From positions 55,140,389-55,204,388 of the forward strand of contig CANTUZ010000005.1 in assembly GCA_947846985.1 (NCBI GenBank): a DNA stretch of 64,000 nucleotides, in the 5' to 3' direction. The stretch comes from Fratercula arctica (taxonomy: Eukaryota; Chordata; Aves; Charadriiformes; Alcidae). Below the pieces are notes generated by a model that was not told the origin of the DNA, made no database searches, and was given only the letters and a program-made list of their open reading frames with translations. A program made the translations under genes and the position numbers. Each line of letters opens with the position of its first letter. Positions within the stretch are counted from its first letter, which is position 1. Shown in pieces: positions 52,701 through 60,772 of this stretch.

Positions 52701-54179
52701 ATTCTCCATTTCATTGTCAAGAATGGAAAAATTCTTCAAAGTTAATTTTGGTAGTTTTAATTGCAAATCAACGTTTTAAGAGCAAATTAAGTTATGTAAA
52801 ATTAAAGAAGCATGAAAGCAAAACTGTTGCAATAGTTTGTTGCTTTTCTTGGTGGGGTTTTGGTTTTGAATAGGCTTAAGAGTATTTTGGTTTGTTTTGC
52901 ATTGTTCTCTGCCTCCTTGCTTTCCCCTAATTTACTCTTTGGGCTTGAACGATCCGTGACTCATACTGCTCAAAGGCTGTTGCCTTATGCGAGCAGCTTC
53001 ATTCTTAAGGAATTACACGAAACTCAATTTTTTCTTTGTCAGTAATGCAGATTTAAGAAGTCAACAGGAACAGTAGAGTTATATACAGTTTTACAAGCAA
53101 GAACTTAAATACTTTGGCATACTGAGTTCAAGGAGGAATTCAGGATTAAAAACAAAAATTAAAAAAAAAAAGCACCCGTGATTAAGAGGTGAAAAACATT
53201 TCATTGTTACTGCATTTGTGAAAATGGTAGCAATTTTTATTATGTGTAATATTTTTTTCTCAAAGTGACTACAGTTGAATGTGATTGACACAAATGAGCT
53301 GTGGTGGGGTTTTTTTTCCCCTTTTCCCTGCTAGTGGGCAGGAAAGAATCAAAGTGCACAGGGAGTTTTTTATTATTGCGTTTAAGTATGGTTTCTTTGA
53401 ACAGCCTGCCTGCCAGGTTTGTGAGGAATCTTATTTAGATGTCACTGTTCGTTACCTTTGTTAACAAAATATTGTGAAATAATGACTTGAAATCTGTAGG
53501 TAAAGTGCACGGGTAGCTGAGCTGATTGAACAGCTCGATGCTGCCAAACAAAAATCTTCCTCATTCCTACCTGTGTGCCTTCCACCTCCCCTTGTATAAG
53601 CTCCATTCGGAATGCCTTAAGATGCCGCAACTCATTGAACTGTGAGAACACTAGACCCAAAAAAAGTTTTAGCCAGGTTATGGAGCTGGATCAGCTTAGC
53701 ACAAGGTCCAAAGAGCACCAAAAATGGCTTAATATGGGGGAGGGATCATAGAACTGAAAGTTGGTGCATGGGGAGGAAGGAGGGGTTTAGGATTTGAAGG
53801 GGATCTCATTCTTCATCTTTTGGTGGAGATAAACTATTATATTGGCTCAACTCCATATAATGTTTCTGTTTGAGAAGTGGAGCTGTACGTTGTGTTTTTC
53901 CAGAGAAAATCGCTGCCCAGAAATTGTGGTAAATTCTTCTGACTCCATGTCATGTGTCCTCTGTCCCCCCAGTCAAAACTAAATGAATGCGTTGAATTGA
54001 TCTATCTTTTTAAAGATTACAAATATTTTCTTGTGATCTATTTCTGTTATTTTATTTTATAGACATTCTTGTCTTTTTTTTTTGTTTGAATTTCAGACGC
54101 AATAGCCACCAGAACCCGGAAGATGACCTCACCAGAGCCCAAGAAAGGCAGAGCAACCAGAAGGAGAGTCCAAAAATAA
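24983..54179 (+). CDS. VRK1: VRK1, vaccinia-related kinase 1 (12 coding exons, 413 aa)
   Basis: VRK1 is a nuclear Ser/Thr kinase of the CK1-related VRK family. Known targets of the family member include BAF/BANF1, histone H3, p53 and c-Jun, with roles in nuclear envelope assembly, chromatin and cell-cycle entry. Coding parts: 24983-25139, 26699-26754, 31062-31131, 31520-31607, 32582-32690, 32831-32923, 33912-34044, 35322-35442, 36500-36558, 37526-37704, 42008-42101 and 54097-54179. These total 1242 nt, every junction is GT-AG, and all phases agree. Landmarks: glycine loop IGQGGFG 42-48, VVKV with Lys70, MDRFG 130-134, HGDIKASN 174-181 with Asp176, DYG 196-198, KKKRK 355-359, C-terminal RRRVQK. 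All catalytic residues are present. The protein is one residue shorter at the N-terminus than the human 396-residue protein as I remember it, and longer at the C-terminus. The start ATG has A at -3. VRK2 is excluded because there is no C-terminal membrane anchor and the tail is VRK1-like. Confidence 0.97.
25140..26698 (+). other. VRK1: VRK1 intron 2
   Basis: A 1.56-kb AT-rich intron with a 22-nt T run at 25622-25643. No repeats of a known family and no cryptic exon were recognised. Confidence 0.8.
26699..26754 (+). CDS. VRK1: VRK1 exon 3 (residues 53-71, ATP-binding lysine)
   Basis: A 56-nt exon between TTTAACAG and GTAAGA. It encodes [19 protein letters not shown], which contains the SVGSDAP stretch typical of VRK1 and the ATP-anchoring lysine (Lys70, equivalent to human Lys71). 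It enters in phase 1 and leaves in phase 0. Confidence 0.96.
26755..31061 (+). other. VRK1: VRK1 intron 3
   Basis: A 4.3-kb intron. Most is AT-rich, but about 27845-28560 is a GC-richer block of different texture that may be a decayed pseudogene or transposon. A second GC-richer patch lies at about 29740-29990. A 126-codon frame at 29099-29479 is hydrophobic and AT-driven and is not called. A T run sits at 30166-30182. Confidence 0.75.
27845..28560. other. Unidentified GC-richer block in intron 3, possible relic
   Basis: This block differs in base composition from the flanking AT-rich intron and contains coding-like stretches interrupted by stops on both strands. It ends with GGCAATAAAAAG near 28530, which could be an old polyadenylation signal. 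I could not assign it to a family. A decayed retropseudogene or DNA transposon is possible. Confidence 0.25.
31062..31131 (+). CDS. VRK1: VRK1 exon 4 (residues 72-94)
   Basis: A 70-nt exon after CTTAAAG. It encodes [20 protein letters not shown] followed by PDE, which covers the alpha-C helix region; Glu82 in FTELKFY is the likely salt-bridge partner of Lys70. The donor is GAAA|GTAAGC, leaving in phase 1. Confidence 0.96.
31132..31519 (+). other. VRK1: VRK1 intron 4
   Basis: A short 388-nt intron with no recognised content. Confidence 0.85.
31520..31607 (+). CDS. VRK1: VRK1 exon 5 (residues 95-123)
   Basis: An 88-nt exon after ATTTTCAG. It encodes [20 protein letters not shown] followed by SGLHEKNGN. 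The KYLGVP-YWGSG block is diagnostic of the VRK family. The donor is ACAG|GTGAAT, and codon 124 (Arg) is split 2+1 across the junction. Confidence 0.96.
31608..32581 (+). other. VRK1: VRK1 intron 5
   Basis: A 974-nt AT-rich intron ending in a T/G-rich low-complexity tract (32537-32570) before AATTTAG. No repeat family was recognised. Confidence 0.85.
32582..32690 (+). CDS. VRK1: VRK1 exon 6 (residues 124-160, hinge region)
   Basis: A 109-nt exon. It encodes [18 protein letters not shown], the VRK hinge-region signature MDRFG at 130-134, then helices to LQLGLRV. The donor is GTA|GTAAGT, phase 0. A frame beginning at 32532 is intronic until 32581 and is not an alternative start. Confidence 0.96.
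32831..32923 (+). CDS. VRK1: VRK1 exon 7 (residues 161-191, catalytic loop)
   Basis: A 93-nt exon separated from exon 6 by a 140-nt intron. It encodes [20 protein letters not shown] then [19 protein letters not shown] (174-181) is the catalytic loop with the proton acceptor Asp176, Lys178 and metal-binding Asn181. The donor CAG|GTATTT is a mediocre match to consensus. Confidence 0.97.
32924..33911 (+). other. VRK1: VRK1 intron 7
   Basis: A 988-nt AT-rich intron. A small self-complementary stretch lies at about 33624-33664 (AGTTTTACTTACAGTAAAACTG). No transposon was recognised. Confidence 0.85.
33912..34044 (+). CDS. VRK1: VRK1 exon 8 (residues 192-235, DYG and activation segment)
   Basis: A 133-nt exon after AAATTACTAG. 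It encodes [20 protein letters not shown] and then [23 protein letters not shown] (196-198) replaces DFG, as is usual in VRK kinases, with Asp196 binding metal. The activation segment is very highly conserved. The donor is GTGG|GTAAGG, phase 1. Confidence 0.97.
34045..35321 (+). other. VRK1: VRK1 intron 8
   Basis: A 1.28-kb AT-rich intron with no recognised repeats. Reading through the exon 8 donor adds about 18 residues before a stop. Confidence 0.85.
35322..35442 (+). CDS. VRK1: VRK1 exon 9 (residues 236-275)
   Basis: A 121-nt exon after TGTTTTTAG. It encodes [20 protein letters not shown] and then [31 protein letters not shown] is the helix F region with a conserved Asp242, and GHLPWEDNL is typical of VRK1. 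The donor is ATCAG|GTGAGA, phase 2. Confidence 0.97.
35443..36499 (+). other. VRK1: VRK1 intron 9
   Basis: A 1.06-kb intron with a C/T-rich middle (about 35915-36120). No repeat family was recognised. Confidence 0.85.
36500..36558 (+). CDS. VRK1: VRK1 exon 10 (residues 276-295)
   Basis: A 59-nt exon after GTTTTTCAG. It encodes [19 protein letters not shown], matching the family RENIASLMDKCFP-KNKP helix near the end of the kinase fold. The donor is CCAG|GTAAGA, phase 1. Confidence 0.96.
36559..37525 (+). other. VRK1: VRK1 intron 10
   Basis: A 967-nt AT-rich intron with T runs near 36975 and 37130. No repeat family was recognised. Confidence 0.85.
37526..37704 (+). CDS. VRK1: VRK1 exon 11 (residues 296-355, end of kinase fold, poor donor)
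   Basis: A 179-nt exon after TTATTTAG. It encodes [20 protein letters not shown], then [20 protein letters not shown] and a linker to MQK. The LLQGLKAIG helix closes the VRK fold. The donor is CAAAAG|GTTTCT, which has GT but lacks the usual R-A-G at +3 to +5. It is accepted because frame and homology across the junction (QK|KKRK) are right. Without splicing the frame adds [10 protein letters not shown] and stops at 37735-37737. Confidence 0.94.
37705..42007 (+). other. VRK1: VRK1 intron 11
   Basis: A 4.3-kb intron. A T/G-rich low-complexity tract lies at 39025-39085 and an A-rich run at 41215-41236. No transposon was recognised. It ends in a C/T tract with nine T's before CCTCCAG. Confidence 0.8.
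42008..42101 (+). CDS. VRK1: VRK1 exon 12 (residues 356-386, nuclear signal and acidic linker)
   Basis: A 94-nt exon. It encodes [20 protein letters not shown] and then [11 protein letters not shown]. With Lys355 of the previous exon it forms KKKRK (355-359), matching the known VRK1 nuclear localisation signal KKRKK in position. The rest is a low-complexity, probably disordered tail with Ser/Thr-Glu and SP sites. The donor is TCCA|GTAAGT, phase 1. An LTR begins 30 bp further on, and the frame stays open into it. Confidence 0.94.
42132..42994 (-). mobile_element. Solo LTR of an avian endogenous retrovirus, antisense to VRK1
   Basis: An 863-bp block of distinct composition bounded by TGTACTGG and CCAGTGCA, an imperfect terminal inverted repeat (7 of 8) with TG...CA ends. 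In minus-strand orientation it has a GC-rich U3, a TATA-like TTTAAG (42805-42810) and an AATAAA (42324-42319) in the order expected of an LTR. Its centre has imperfect repeats built on CTGCTCCAGTGTGGG and CTGCAGGGAATAT. It resembles an LTR family I recall from bird genomes. I see no gag/pol/env next to it, so it is a solo LTR. I found no clear target-site duplication, and the sequence is clearly decayed. Frames inside it (42447-42809, 42678-42980) are not genes. Confidence 0.8.
43821..44140 (-). mobile_element. CR1 LINE 3' fragment, antisense
   Basis: TCATAGAATCATAGAATGG is the reverse complement of the CR1 3' terminus. It is followed by TTGGAAGGGACC, CCAACCCCCCTGCCATGGGC and GGGCAACCTGTTCCAGTGCC. 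It is about 320 bp long and stops near TTGTAGGTCC, a strong 5' truncation. It is better preserved than the copy at 15.0 kb and lacks its 5-base deletion. It has no coding capacity. Confidence 0.93.
49670..49702. repeat. (GT)n microsatellite fused to a 17-nt G run
   Basis: About eight GT units run directly into 17 consecutive G's (49686-49702). The G run could form a quadruplex on the transcribed strand's complement, and it is likely unstable and hard to sequence, so its length may be inaccurate. Confidence 0.9.
49909..49982. repeat. Nested palindrome: three alternating copies of one motif
   Basis: CTTTGTCAGGTGTAT occurs at 49909-49923 (plus), as its exact complement at 49926-49940 (minus), and again within 49968-49982 (plus). 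The first pair forms a 15-bp-arm hairpin with a 2-nt loop. The second pair forms 21-bp perfect arms (49926-49946 and 49962-49982) around 15 nt. No transposon ends or target duplications are visible. Confidence 0.88.
49980..50123 (+). repeat. 144-bp direct repeat, copy A
   Basis: From TATAAAAACCCTCTCC to CCGTTAT this matches 51312-51455 with three differences in 144 bases (50030 G/A, 50047 A/C, 50115 G/A). It starts at the right arm of the palindrome at 49909-49982. I do not recognise a repeat family in it. Confidence 0.9.
50511..51140 (-). mobile_element. Old, heavily diverged CR1 LINE, antisense
   Basis: GAATCAGAGAACAAGATGAG followed by AAGGGACATCAAGAGGTGAT matches in order the reverse-complemented 3' end of old amniote CR1 subfamilies (GAATCATAG, GGAAGGGACCTCGAGAGGTC). 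Further blocks recur in the right order: TCTTAAAACC, ACATCCCTGG, GTAACTATCCTTAG, TTGTCCTATCC, and GAGCCCAAAACTATACACAG, which corresponds to the family's GGTGCCCAGAACTGGACACAG. A T run at 50878-50896 interrupts it. It is far older than the other two CR1 copies, and its ends are approximate. Confidence 0.7.
51312..51455 (+). repeat. 144-bp direct repeat, copy B
   Basis: The second copy of the 49980-50123 segment, 1332 bp downstream and in the same orientation. Flanking bases differ on both sides, so the duplicated unit is only 144 bp and the intervening 1.2 kb is not part of it. Confidence 0.9.
54097..54179 (+). CDS. VRK1: VRK1 exon 13 (residues 387-413, basic tail and stop)
   Basis: After GAATTTCAG, 83 coding nt end at TAA (54177-54179). 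The tail reads NAIATRTRK, then [11 protein letters not shown], then TRRRVQK. AI-TR-RTRK and the final R-RVQK match the end of mammalian VRK1 as I know it, so the last exon is secure despite the 12-kb intron. The middle [11 protein letters not shown] segment has no counterpart in the human tail as I remember it. A frame starting at 54086 reads the same DNA in another phase and is a shadow. Confidence 0.94.
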
Positions 54180-54520
54180 ATAATAAACAGAGCAACAAAT
54201 TAACTTGCTCTTTGGCTCATCTCTGGGTTTTTTTCAGTTACTGTAGCACTGGAATCTGCTTCTTTCCTTTTTAAATGATGAATCCTGTAAAAACATGAAC
54301 TGCTGTTTGTACCTGTTTTTGAAGAATAAGTGTTTTATTAAAATATTTGCATAATTTATGTATACTTTAATACTGAGGCAAAATTTTGCCAACTGAAGTG
54401 AGGATGCATTTTTATTCTTGATATACAAAAATTCATGTCTTAAAGGCAGACTAAAAGAAAGTGCTTTCTTTCTGCTTTATAATGTAGAAATAAAGCCTTA
54501 TTTAGTTTCGTTATGCGTAC
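54180..54520 (+). other. VRK1: VRK1 3' UTR with candidate polyadenylation signals
   Basis: The 3' UTR begins at 54180. Candidate signals are AATAAA overlapping the stop (54175-54180, probably too early), ATTAAA at 54337-54342 and AATAAA at 54489-54494. The last is followed by a T/G-rich stretch and is the best candidate. A further AATAAA at 55115-55120 could serve a longer form. The end at about 54520 is inferred. Confidence 0.55.
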
Positions 54521-57500
54521 TTTATAAGGAACAGCAGTGTTGCATCTAATTTCTTCTAACTTTTACTCAAAGTCTTATTGGAGGTGACTGTAGATGTACA
54601 CTGAGATGAAGTCTGAAATATAGAGAGAAATTAAATATTTCTCAAGTGTTTGAATTAAAAAAAGAGACCATTAAGACAAAATTCCCATCCTTCCGTTCTA
54701 GTTTGTTATAAAATAAGTTTAAACAATTCTTTGGAGGAAAGGTAGTGAATTTGAGTTATTTTTTTGCATAGTATTTGTGCTTATATTATTTTTTCAATTA
54801 TTCAGAGTTTCTCTGGAAAGAAAGAGACCAGGATTTCAGACATAGGGCCCAGGGCAAAAGAAAAGAACCAAAACCCAATGCCTATTCTCAGCACCTCCAC
54901 CACCGTCAGGTTTTCTTTTTCTATTAGTGAAAAGGCTAGAAAAGTTATAATTATGAACAACTGTAAAGTATCTAGTTCCAGTGAAAGCTTGACTCACATG
55001 TGCTCTTTGTAACAAAATGGTTTGCCTTTTTATCATAGGTAAGAAGCATGTAACGTTTCTTAAAAGTACTTCCTTGCTTGGCTTTGAGTCTTCTCTTCGG
55101 AGTTGTAAGTCAGAAATAAAACTGGAATAACATATTTAAAAGATCTAGTGCTTTCTCATTTCTGTTCTGCCTGCTATACGGACTCATTTTCCTGGGTATT
55201 AGCAAAGTGGGGCTGACGACTTTAAGCACAGCGTTCTCTTTGTTTCAGATGTAAAAATAGGTCTGCTAAAGCCGCTCTCATATTTAAAACTCCTCAAATC
55301 AGACTATCATTTTAATGACTTCGTTTAATCATTTTGTTCAAAAAGTATGTTACGCTATTCTGAAGAACTATTGTCAGGAAAGCATATTGTGTTCTCTTGC
55401 TTGTCTTGCATACTCAAAGTTAATGTCATTCTTTTGTACTTTAGTTGTTTGGCATTTTAATTTTTTTTAGTAACTTATTTACTGGTAAACTTCCTTTCTT
55501 TACTTTCTAAGTTTTCAAGGAGTGTTTTCTTTTGACGCTACCAAAGCCAGACACAGACATTTCCATATATTTGAAAAGAATGTTTTGAGGTGCGGATTTC
55601 ATAAGCCACCCTTACCTCTTCCCACCCCAAAAATGGCCTGGAAAAAGTTTGTGCTGGCCAAGTGTTCTGTGAAAAAAAAGGGTGCTTTCCGTTCTAGGGG
55701 AATCTTGTATTGGGGCTTGTCTCCGCTCACGAGAGACTGTGCAAAACTACGGTCCTCACAGACAAGAATGTTTCTGGCTCCCTGTAAACTGTGAATATGT
55801 TTAAAGCGTGGGATGGTCAGGATGAGCCAAGGGGAAAGCTGTGATAATACTTGCAGTACTACTGTATGCATTGCATCCAGTGTGTGCTTGCACACCTGTG
55901 TTTTTGCTGTTTCGCAAAACAGCGATGGGGAAATACAGCACTTCATAAGAGGCGGAGGGTGCAGCAGGATTTTGTTGACATCCCCATTTGAAAGTAAAGC
56001 CCCTAACACAAAAGAAGCAAGCTGCCTTTAGACTGCATTTACTGCTCTTGATGACTCCAGTTGTGTGTAAATATTAGAAAACAGCAGGGTCCTGCATTCC
56101 AAGAATCACTTGAGCAGTGCCATGAAGACAAGTGTCCTTACTGGTATTGTAGTCATACTCCCAAGCTCTCCTGCTGTTTCTAATCTGTGCGCACAGCCGT
56201 GAAAAAACTGGACTGACATTTACAGGCACAGCAGGGAGACACTTGAGTAGAGAATGTTAAAGACTCCGCTACCTATGTTTCAAAGTGGCCACCATACATG
56301 ATAAATCTTCACAGGAGAACTAGTCGGCACTTCAGCTGATGGTGTAATGAGGATATTGATAATGAAGCACAGAATGCTTCTTTTAGTGCTTGAACGTTTT
56401 GCAGACAAAGTGTTTCTATTTTTTCCCCTAATCTAAAATATCTGGAGAGAGAATCAAATTCGGGATGGGTATGAGATATTTTTTAGATGATGCTGATTTG
56501 ATAATTTTTACAGGAATATTTCCCAATAAGTTCATATAAACTAATAACCTATTTCGCCGTGTCTGTTGCAGCTAGTATTAAGAAGGGGGTCAGTTGCTTT
56601 CCTGAGTAGTTTGACAGACTTTACTCACTGTTTTGTCCCAGTGAGCTGCCAGATTTGGGATGCCATAATACCAGTAATGCAATTAGGTTTTCTGCACGTT
56701 GTCTGGTTGACTTCTCAGTTAAGAGTTTCTTTCCCTTTGGGAATAAGACTAGACAGACTGTCATTTGCTATTACTAATTCTGCTTAGCATTATCACTGGA
56801 GCTTTTTTGTAATTAGCTATCTTAGTTGGCTCTTAAATTTTAATAGCCAATTGAAGCTACATTTTAGCCAAGTTCCATATCTAAATTGCATTCAGTCCAT
56901 TAACAAAGTTGGTTAAAAGGCTATTAAAACAAAAGCCAATATATGGTGGTTAGCACTTACATGTTTGCAGCAGTAGCAGTACCAGCCTCCAATGAATATT
57001 CCCAAGAAATGGCACTTCCTTCTAGCAAAGGAAGTGCACAAAGAATGACCAAAGTTTGTTTTAAGAACAAAGGCTGATTATGCAGAATACTTGTAGAAAA
57101 GAAATAAAATTGAAGTGTGTCTTTTCTGGAAGAAGGTGGGAGAGACGGGAGGGGGAGACGCGGAAGGGGGCAATTAATGGTTCTGCTCAGATTTGACAGG
57201 TTCTGGAAAAGCCAAATAAACAAAGTGATGTTTTTCTCAATTTCAGCTGATCAAAATTATTAGCAAAACCATCTGAAGCACCTTCTGGTGGAATTGTCAT
57301 CTTGCTGAGTTTAGTTTGTAAAACATCCTGCCAGACATTAAAAAAACTGTAAGCATGCCAGCACATCGGCTCAGAGCACCGCTTCTCTAATTGATAGACC
57401 CTATAATTTTCTTTTTTACTGAAGACCATGGCTGGATACCTCAGCCTCCCAAGTAATTTAACGTTGCATCAGTCTGAATTTTTTATCCCTAGTAGCACTT

Positions 57501-57679
57501 GTTTAAATTAGATTTTTCTCCTCTTTTCTTTCTTAAGGTGTAGACAGGAGATTAACAGCCTTTGGATCATCCTGTGACAAATAATGGCTTTTTCAGACTT
57601 TTCTGCTTTTAAAAAATAATATCTTTACTGTTGTGAAGGCATCAGATAGTAATACTGCTACAGTTTTAATCGAGAGTCT

Positions 57680-58060
57680 ACCAGTGGCTGATGAGTTGTT
57701 TCAAGGATGGTCTGCAGTGCCCTGTCTAGGTGATGATAGATAAGTACCAGTAGCTTCATTGTAGGTGTGTATGAGGTGCGAGGCAAACCCCAGGTTATGT
57801 CTGAATAACCAGTATGTATATGCTTTTACCAGCATGTATAGCGGGACATCAAAATTAGAGTTTCCATAGTGCGCCATTTCCATTGCTAAACAAGACATAG
57901 AGATGGTGCTCGCTGAACACGAGTTGGATCCCGTTGTTTGTTGCTGCACTGCAACATCGAACTGATTGGAAAAGCTCTGTGGCAATGAGTGCCAATTGCT
58001 TCACCGCCCATGCTGTTTAGGAGGTGCTGGGCTCTCTGCAATGGTGCAGTACTCAAAGGC
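57680..58060 (-). pseudogene. Possible decayed coding relic, family unknown
   Basis: The minus strand from 58060 to 57704 reads as one frame with a single internal stop (about 58002-58004). The open part (57985-57701) is 94 codons of balanced composition (for example AMEMAHYGNSNFDVPLYMLV). The DNA is less AT-rich than its flanks. I recognise no family and see no splice sites or promoter. It may be a relic of a retrocopy or DNA transposon, or chance. Confidence 0.2.
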
Positions 58061-59657
58061 AGAAGGAATCTGTTTTAGCTGTCTGAGGATTGATTTTCAT
58101 GATGTCCTTTCTCATAGGGAGCGAGGAAGCAGGTGTGGGGGGATCAACAACTTTGGCAATTGCTAGAGTCCTAATTGGGATCTCATGGATAGCTTTATGC
58201 AACCACATGCTAACTCACATGCATTTCGGTTTTCTTTGCTTTAGCTCTGCGGATGATACCTCTATAGCAACAGTTTGGGTTTGGTTTTTTTTTCCTTTTC
58301 TCCTGGAGGGATATATAGAAAAGGGAATATACTGTTTCTGTGAACTGAGTTTTGTGCGGATGCAGAGTGAGCCAGACAGCTCAGAAAAATGCAGCAGCTC
58401 TAAGTGGATGCTGCAGACTAGTTTTCTCTACACTGACGTGCCATGTTTTTAAACATGAACTCACCAGCAATATTGCACTTGTACTTCTTTCTAGTGGTCT
58501 GTGTTTCACCTTATCCCAACCAAGACCTGTCTTCTTTCAGATGGGAGCATATCCTGCCCATCTAGGTTTCCATGCCAGATTTTAATACCCTTGCATTTAG
58601 GTCTACTGCATACAAGCACCTGAAACGTTTTCAAATGGACCTCAAGTTCCAAAACTGCCTAAGCTGCTGACAAGTGGATCCTGAGAGCTTTTTCTTTACC
58701 AATGTGAATGCTGCAGCAAGCCAAAACCGAGATTCTGCATTTTCTCAGGATACCCCAAAGAGTAAGAGAGTTGTGGAGGAACTGTCATTTGATGGGAGAA
58801 AGATTGCCTCTCATATTTCTACCCCTTGTCTTGGAAGGTCAGCCCTCCAACCCTGCAGACCGTAGCTGCTGTGATGGGTTTTTCATAAGTATACTCCAAA
58901 GAAAAGTGATGAGAACACAATGAGACAGCTGTGAAGAACAGTAGAAGTGAAAAAGAAAATATACATTTTTATGAACTTTCCTGAACTAATTCCTTTTGCC
59001 AGACCACTCCAGACAGGAAGAAGCTGGCGCAGTGGTAATCTGCATCTGCAGTTTCTGAGAGAAGAAACATTCTTCCTTGGCAAATGGAGCAAGAAACCTA
59101 GAAAATTAAGGATTAATATGTTCATTTATACAGAAGCAGTGAGAACACAATAACATGAAATACAACCAAGGAGGATGCATTTAGAAGACAAAAGAGCCCT
59201 GGAAGGGAAGGTACTTAGCTTTGTTCAGAATGCAAACTATAACATGCAGTTCTGGGAATTGGTGAATTGCGCAGCTGAATGTTAAAAGAAATTACTTCAT
59301 ACCACAAGAAATACGCGATCTGTGCCTTGAAAACCTGAAGGTACTTTCCTTTCCCTGTCTGCCAGGAGAGGAGTGGAACACTGGATCTACTTGAAAGTAA
59401 GTAACCCTCCAGCTAATTTTGTCTATCTGCTGCTAAACCTGAACAAAAATAGTTGTACTAATAAACTGAATTCCTTTCTGAAAACAGATATATCTATAAA
59501 AAATAAAAATGCCTCTATTCTTACATTCTCACTAATGTCTCCTTATGGAGCTGTTTCCTTTGGAATGGTGAGGCTGGATCTGCGCTAGCAAATGTGCAAT
59601 CCCTGACTCACTTCTAATAATGCTTGGCGATAGCCATAGCGGAAGGTCTACAGTAAA

Positions 59658-59689
59658 CAGCACCATATTTAGAAGGCAATATGGTGCTG
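59658..59689. repeat. Inverted repeat, 12-bp arms, 8-nt loop
   Basis: CAGCACCATATT (59658-59669) and AATATGGTGCTG (59678-59689) are perfect reverse complements. There is no neighbouring gene, and the function is unknown. Confidence 0.7.
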
Positions 59690-60725
59690 AAAATATCTGG
59701 ACATGGTCTAAGAACTAGTTCCTTCTGTCACTGACAGAGCTGATCATCAGTAATTTATAGACTTTGGGGGTTTTTTAACCAGCATTGTCAAACCTGAAAT
59801 GAGGTGGAATTTACAACTCATCTCTTATCCACCCCAGGTGTCACTTGATATACCCATTTAGAGACTGGTAGCATTTTTTGCCTCTGTTATCTTCATACCT
59901 TAGCTGGTTCCATGCGTGGCAGTGAGCTGTCTCACTGATTGTTTGTTTCCTTTCCTCAAGTCAAAGTTGTCCTTAAAACAATTTTGAAACTCATTGTTCA
60001 TTTTCTGGTATAAGGGCAGCACAAGGTTTTCTCTAAATCTGAACAGAATACTTTCTTCTCTGTGTGGCGACTATTCTGTTTTGGGGGTGAATTCCAGTTG
60101 TTTAAATGGAAAGCCTGACTTTTCTGAGGTGGTAGTGCCCAAAGTATCATTTGAAGCCAGTAAGAGCTGTAGGTATTCAGTATCTCTGAAAATCAAGTTT
60201 ATGTTCCTCTAAAGATGTACCCCTTGCCTGCAAGAATGATGATGATATTTTTGGCTGTAGCACGCTGCCGAGTTATCCTTTAAGAGCAGTGATAGAAGCA
60301 AAATTGCAAGAGAGGCCCTAACAAGGAATGAGTAATTCGTAAGTGAAATTGCATGCTGCAACACAATAACTGTTAAGCTAATCCACAGAACTTGTACGTG
60401 AACTTGACATTCCTTGATTAGCTAAGGGTACTGTGACCGAGGTAATGAGGAACCGCAGGAGTGAGAAGCAAATGTATTGAAATGTGTTTGTGTTTTTGCT
60501 GTGTTCTTTGCAGTTTTTGCATGTTGGCTTTGTTTTAAGCTCTTTCAAGAGGCGGTTGTCTTCTTGCCCATCTGCATAGCACCTGGTGTACTAGAATGTG
60601 AGATGTTGAGTTCTTATGGTACAATGAGTTGTCTTTTATTAGTTACTTTGCTTACTTCACATCAATATGCTTCTTCCTTTTGCCTTCCAAGGGAATTTTT
60701 GGGTTATTCCAACAAGTAGTTTAGC

Positions 60726-60772
60726 TTTATTAGACTAATTATTTAGCCTCATTAGGCTAATTATTAGCCTTA
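60726..60772. repeat. Short imperfect tandem repeat
   Basis: Two about 21-bp units of the type TTAGACTAATTATTTAGCC and TTAGGCTAATTATTAGCC lie head to tail, followed by a partial unit. The units are partly self-complementary (GGCTAAT/ATTAGCC). Confidence 0.6.

Larger units (their letters stand above)
42102..54096 (+). other. VRK1: VRK1 intron 12 (12 kb, repeat-laden)
   Basis: The longest intron. In order it holds a solo LTR (42132-42994), a CR1 fragment (43821-44140), a short AT repeat at 44610-44625, a GT/G-run repeat (49670-49702), a nested palindrome (49909-49982), two copies of a 144-bp repeat (49980 and 51312) and an old CR1 (50511-51140). A GC-richer patch at 45330-45590 is unexplained. 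No extra VRK1 exon was recognised. Confidence 0.85.

Noticed and set aside
54086..54274. 62-codon frame at the last VRK1 exon
   Set aside because: It starts in the intron and reads the exon in the wrong phase. The correct phase gives the conserved RRRVQK end.
55599..56009. 136-codon minus-strand frame downstream of VRK1
   Set aside because: Plus-strand frames overlap it, there is no recognisable domain, and no transcript signals are present.
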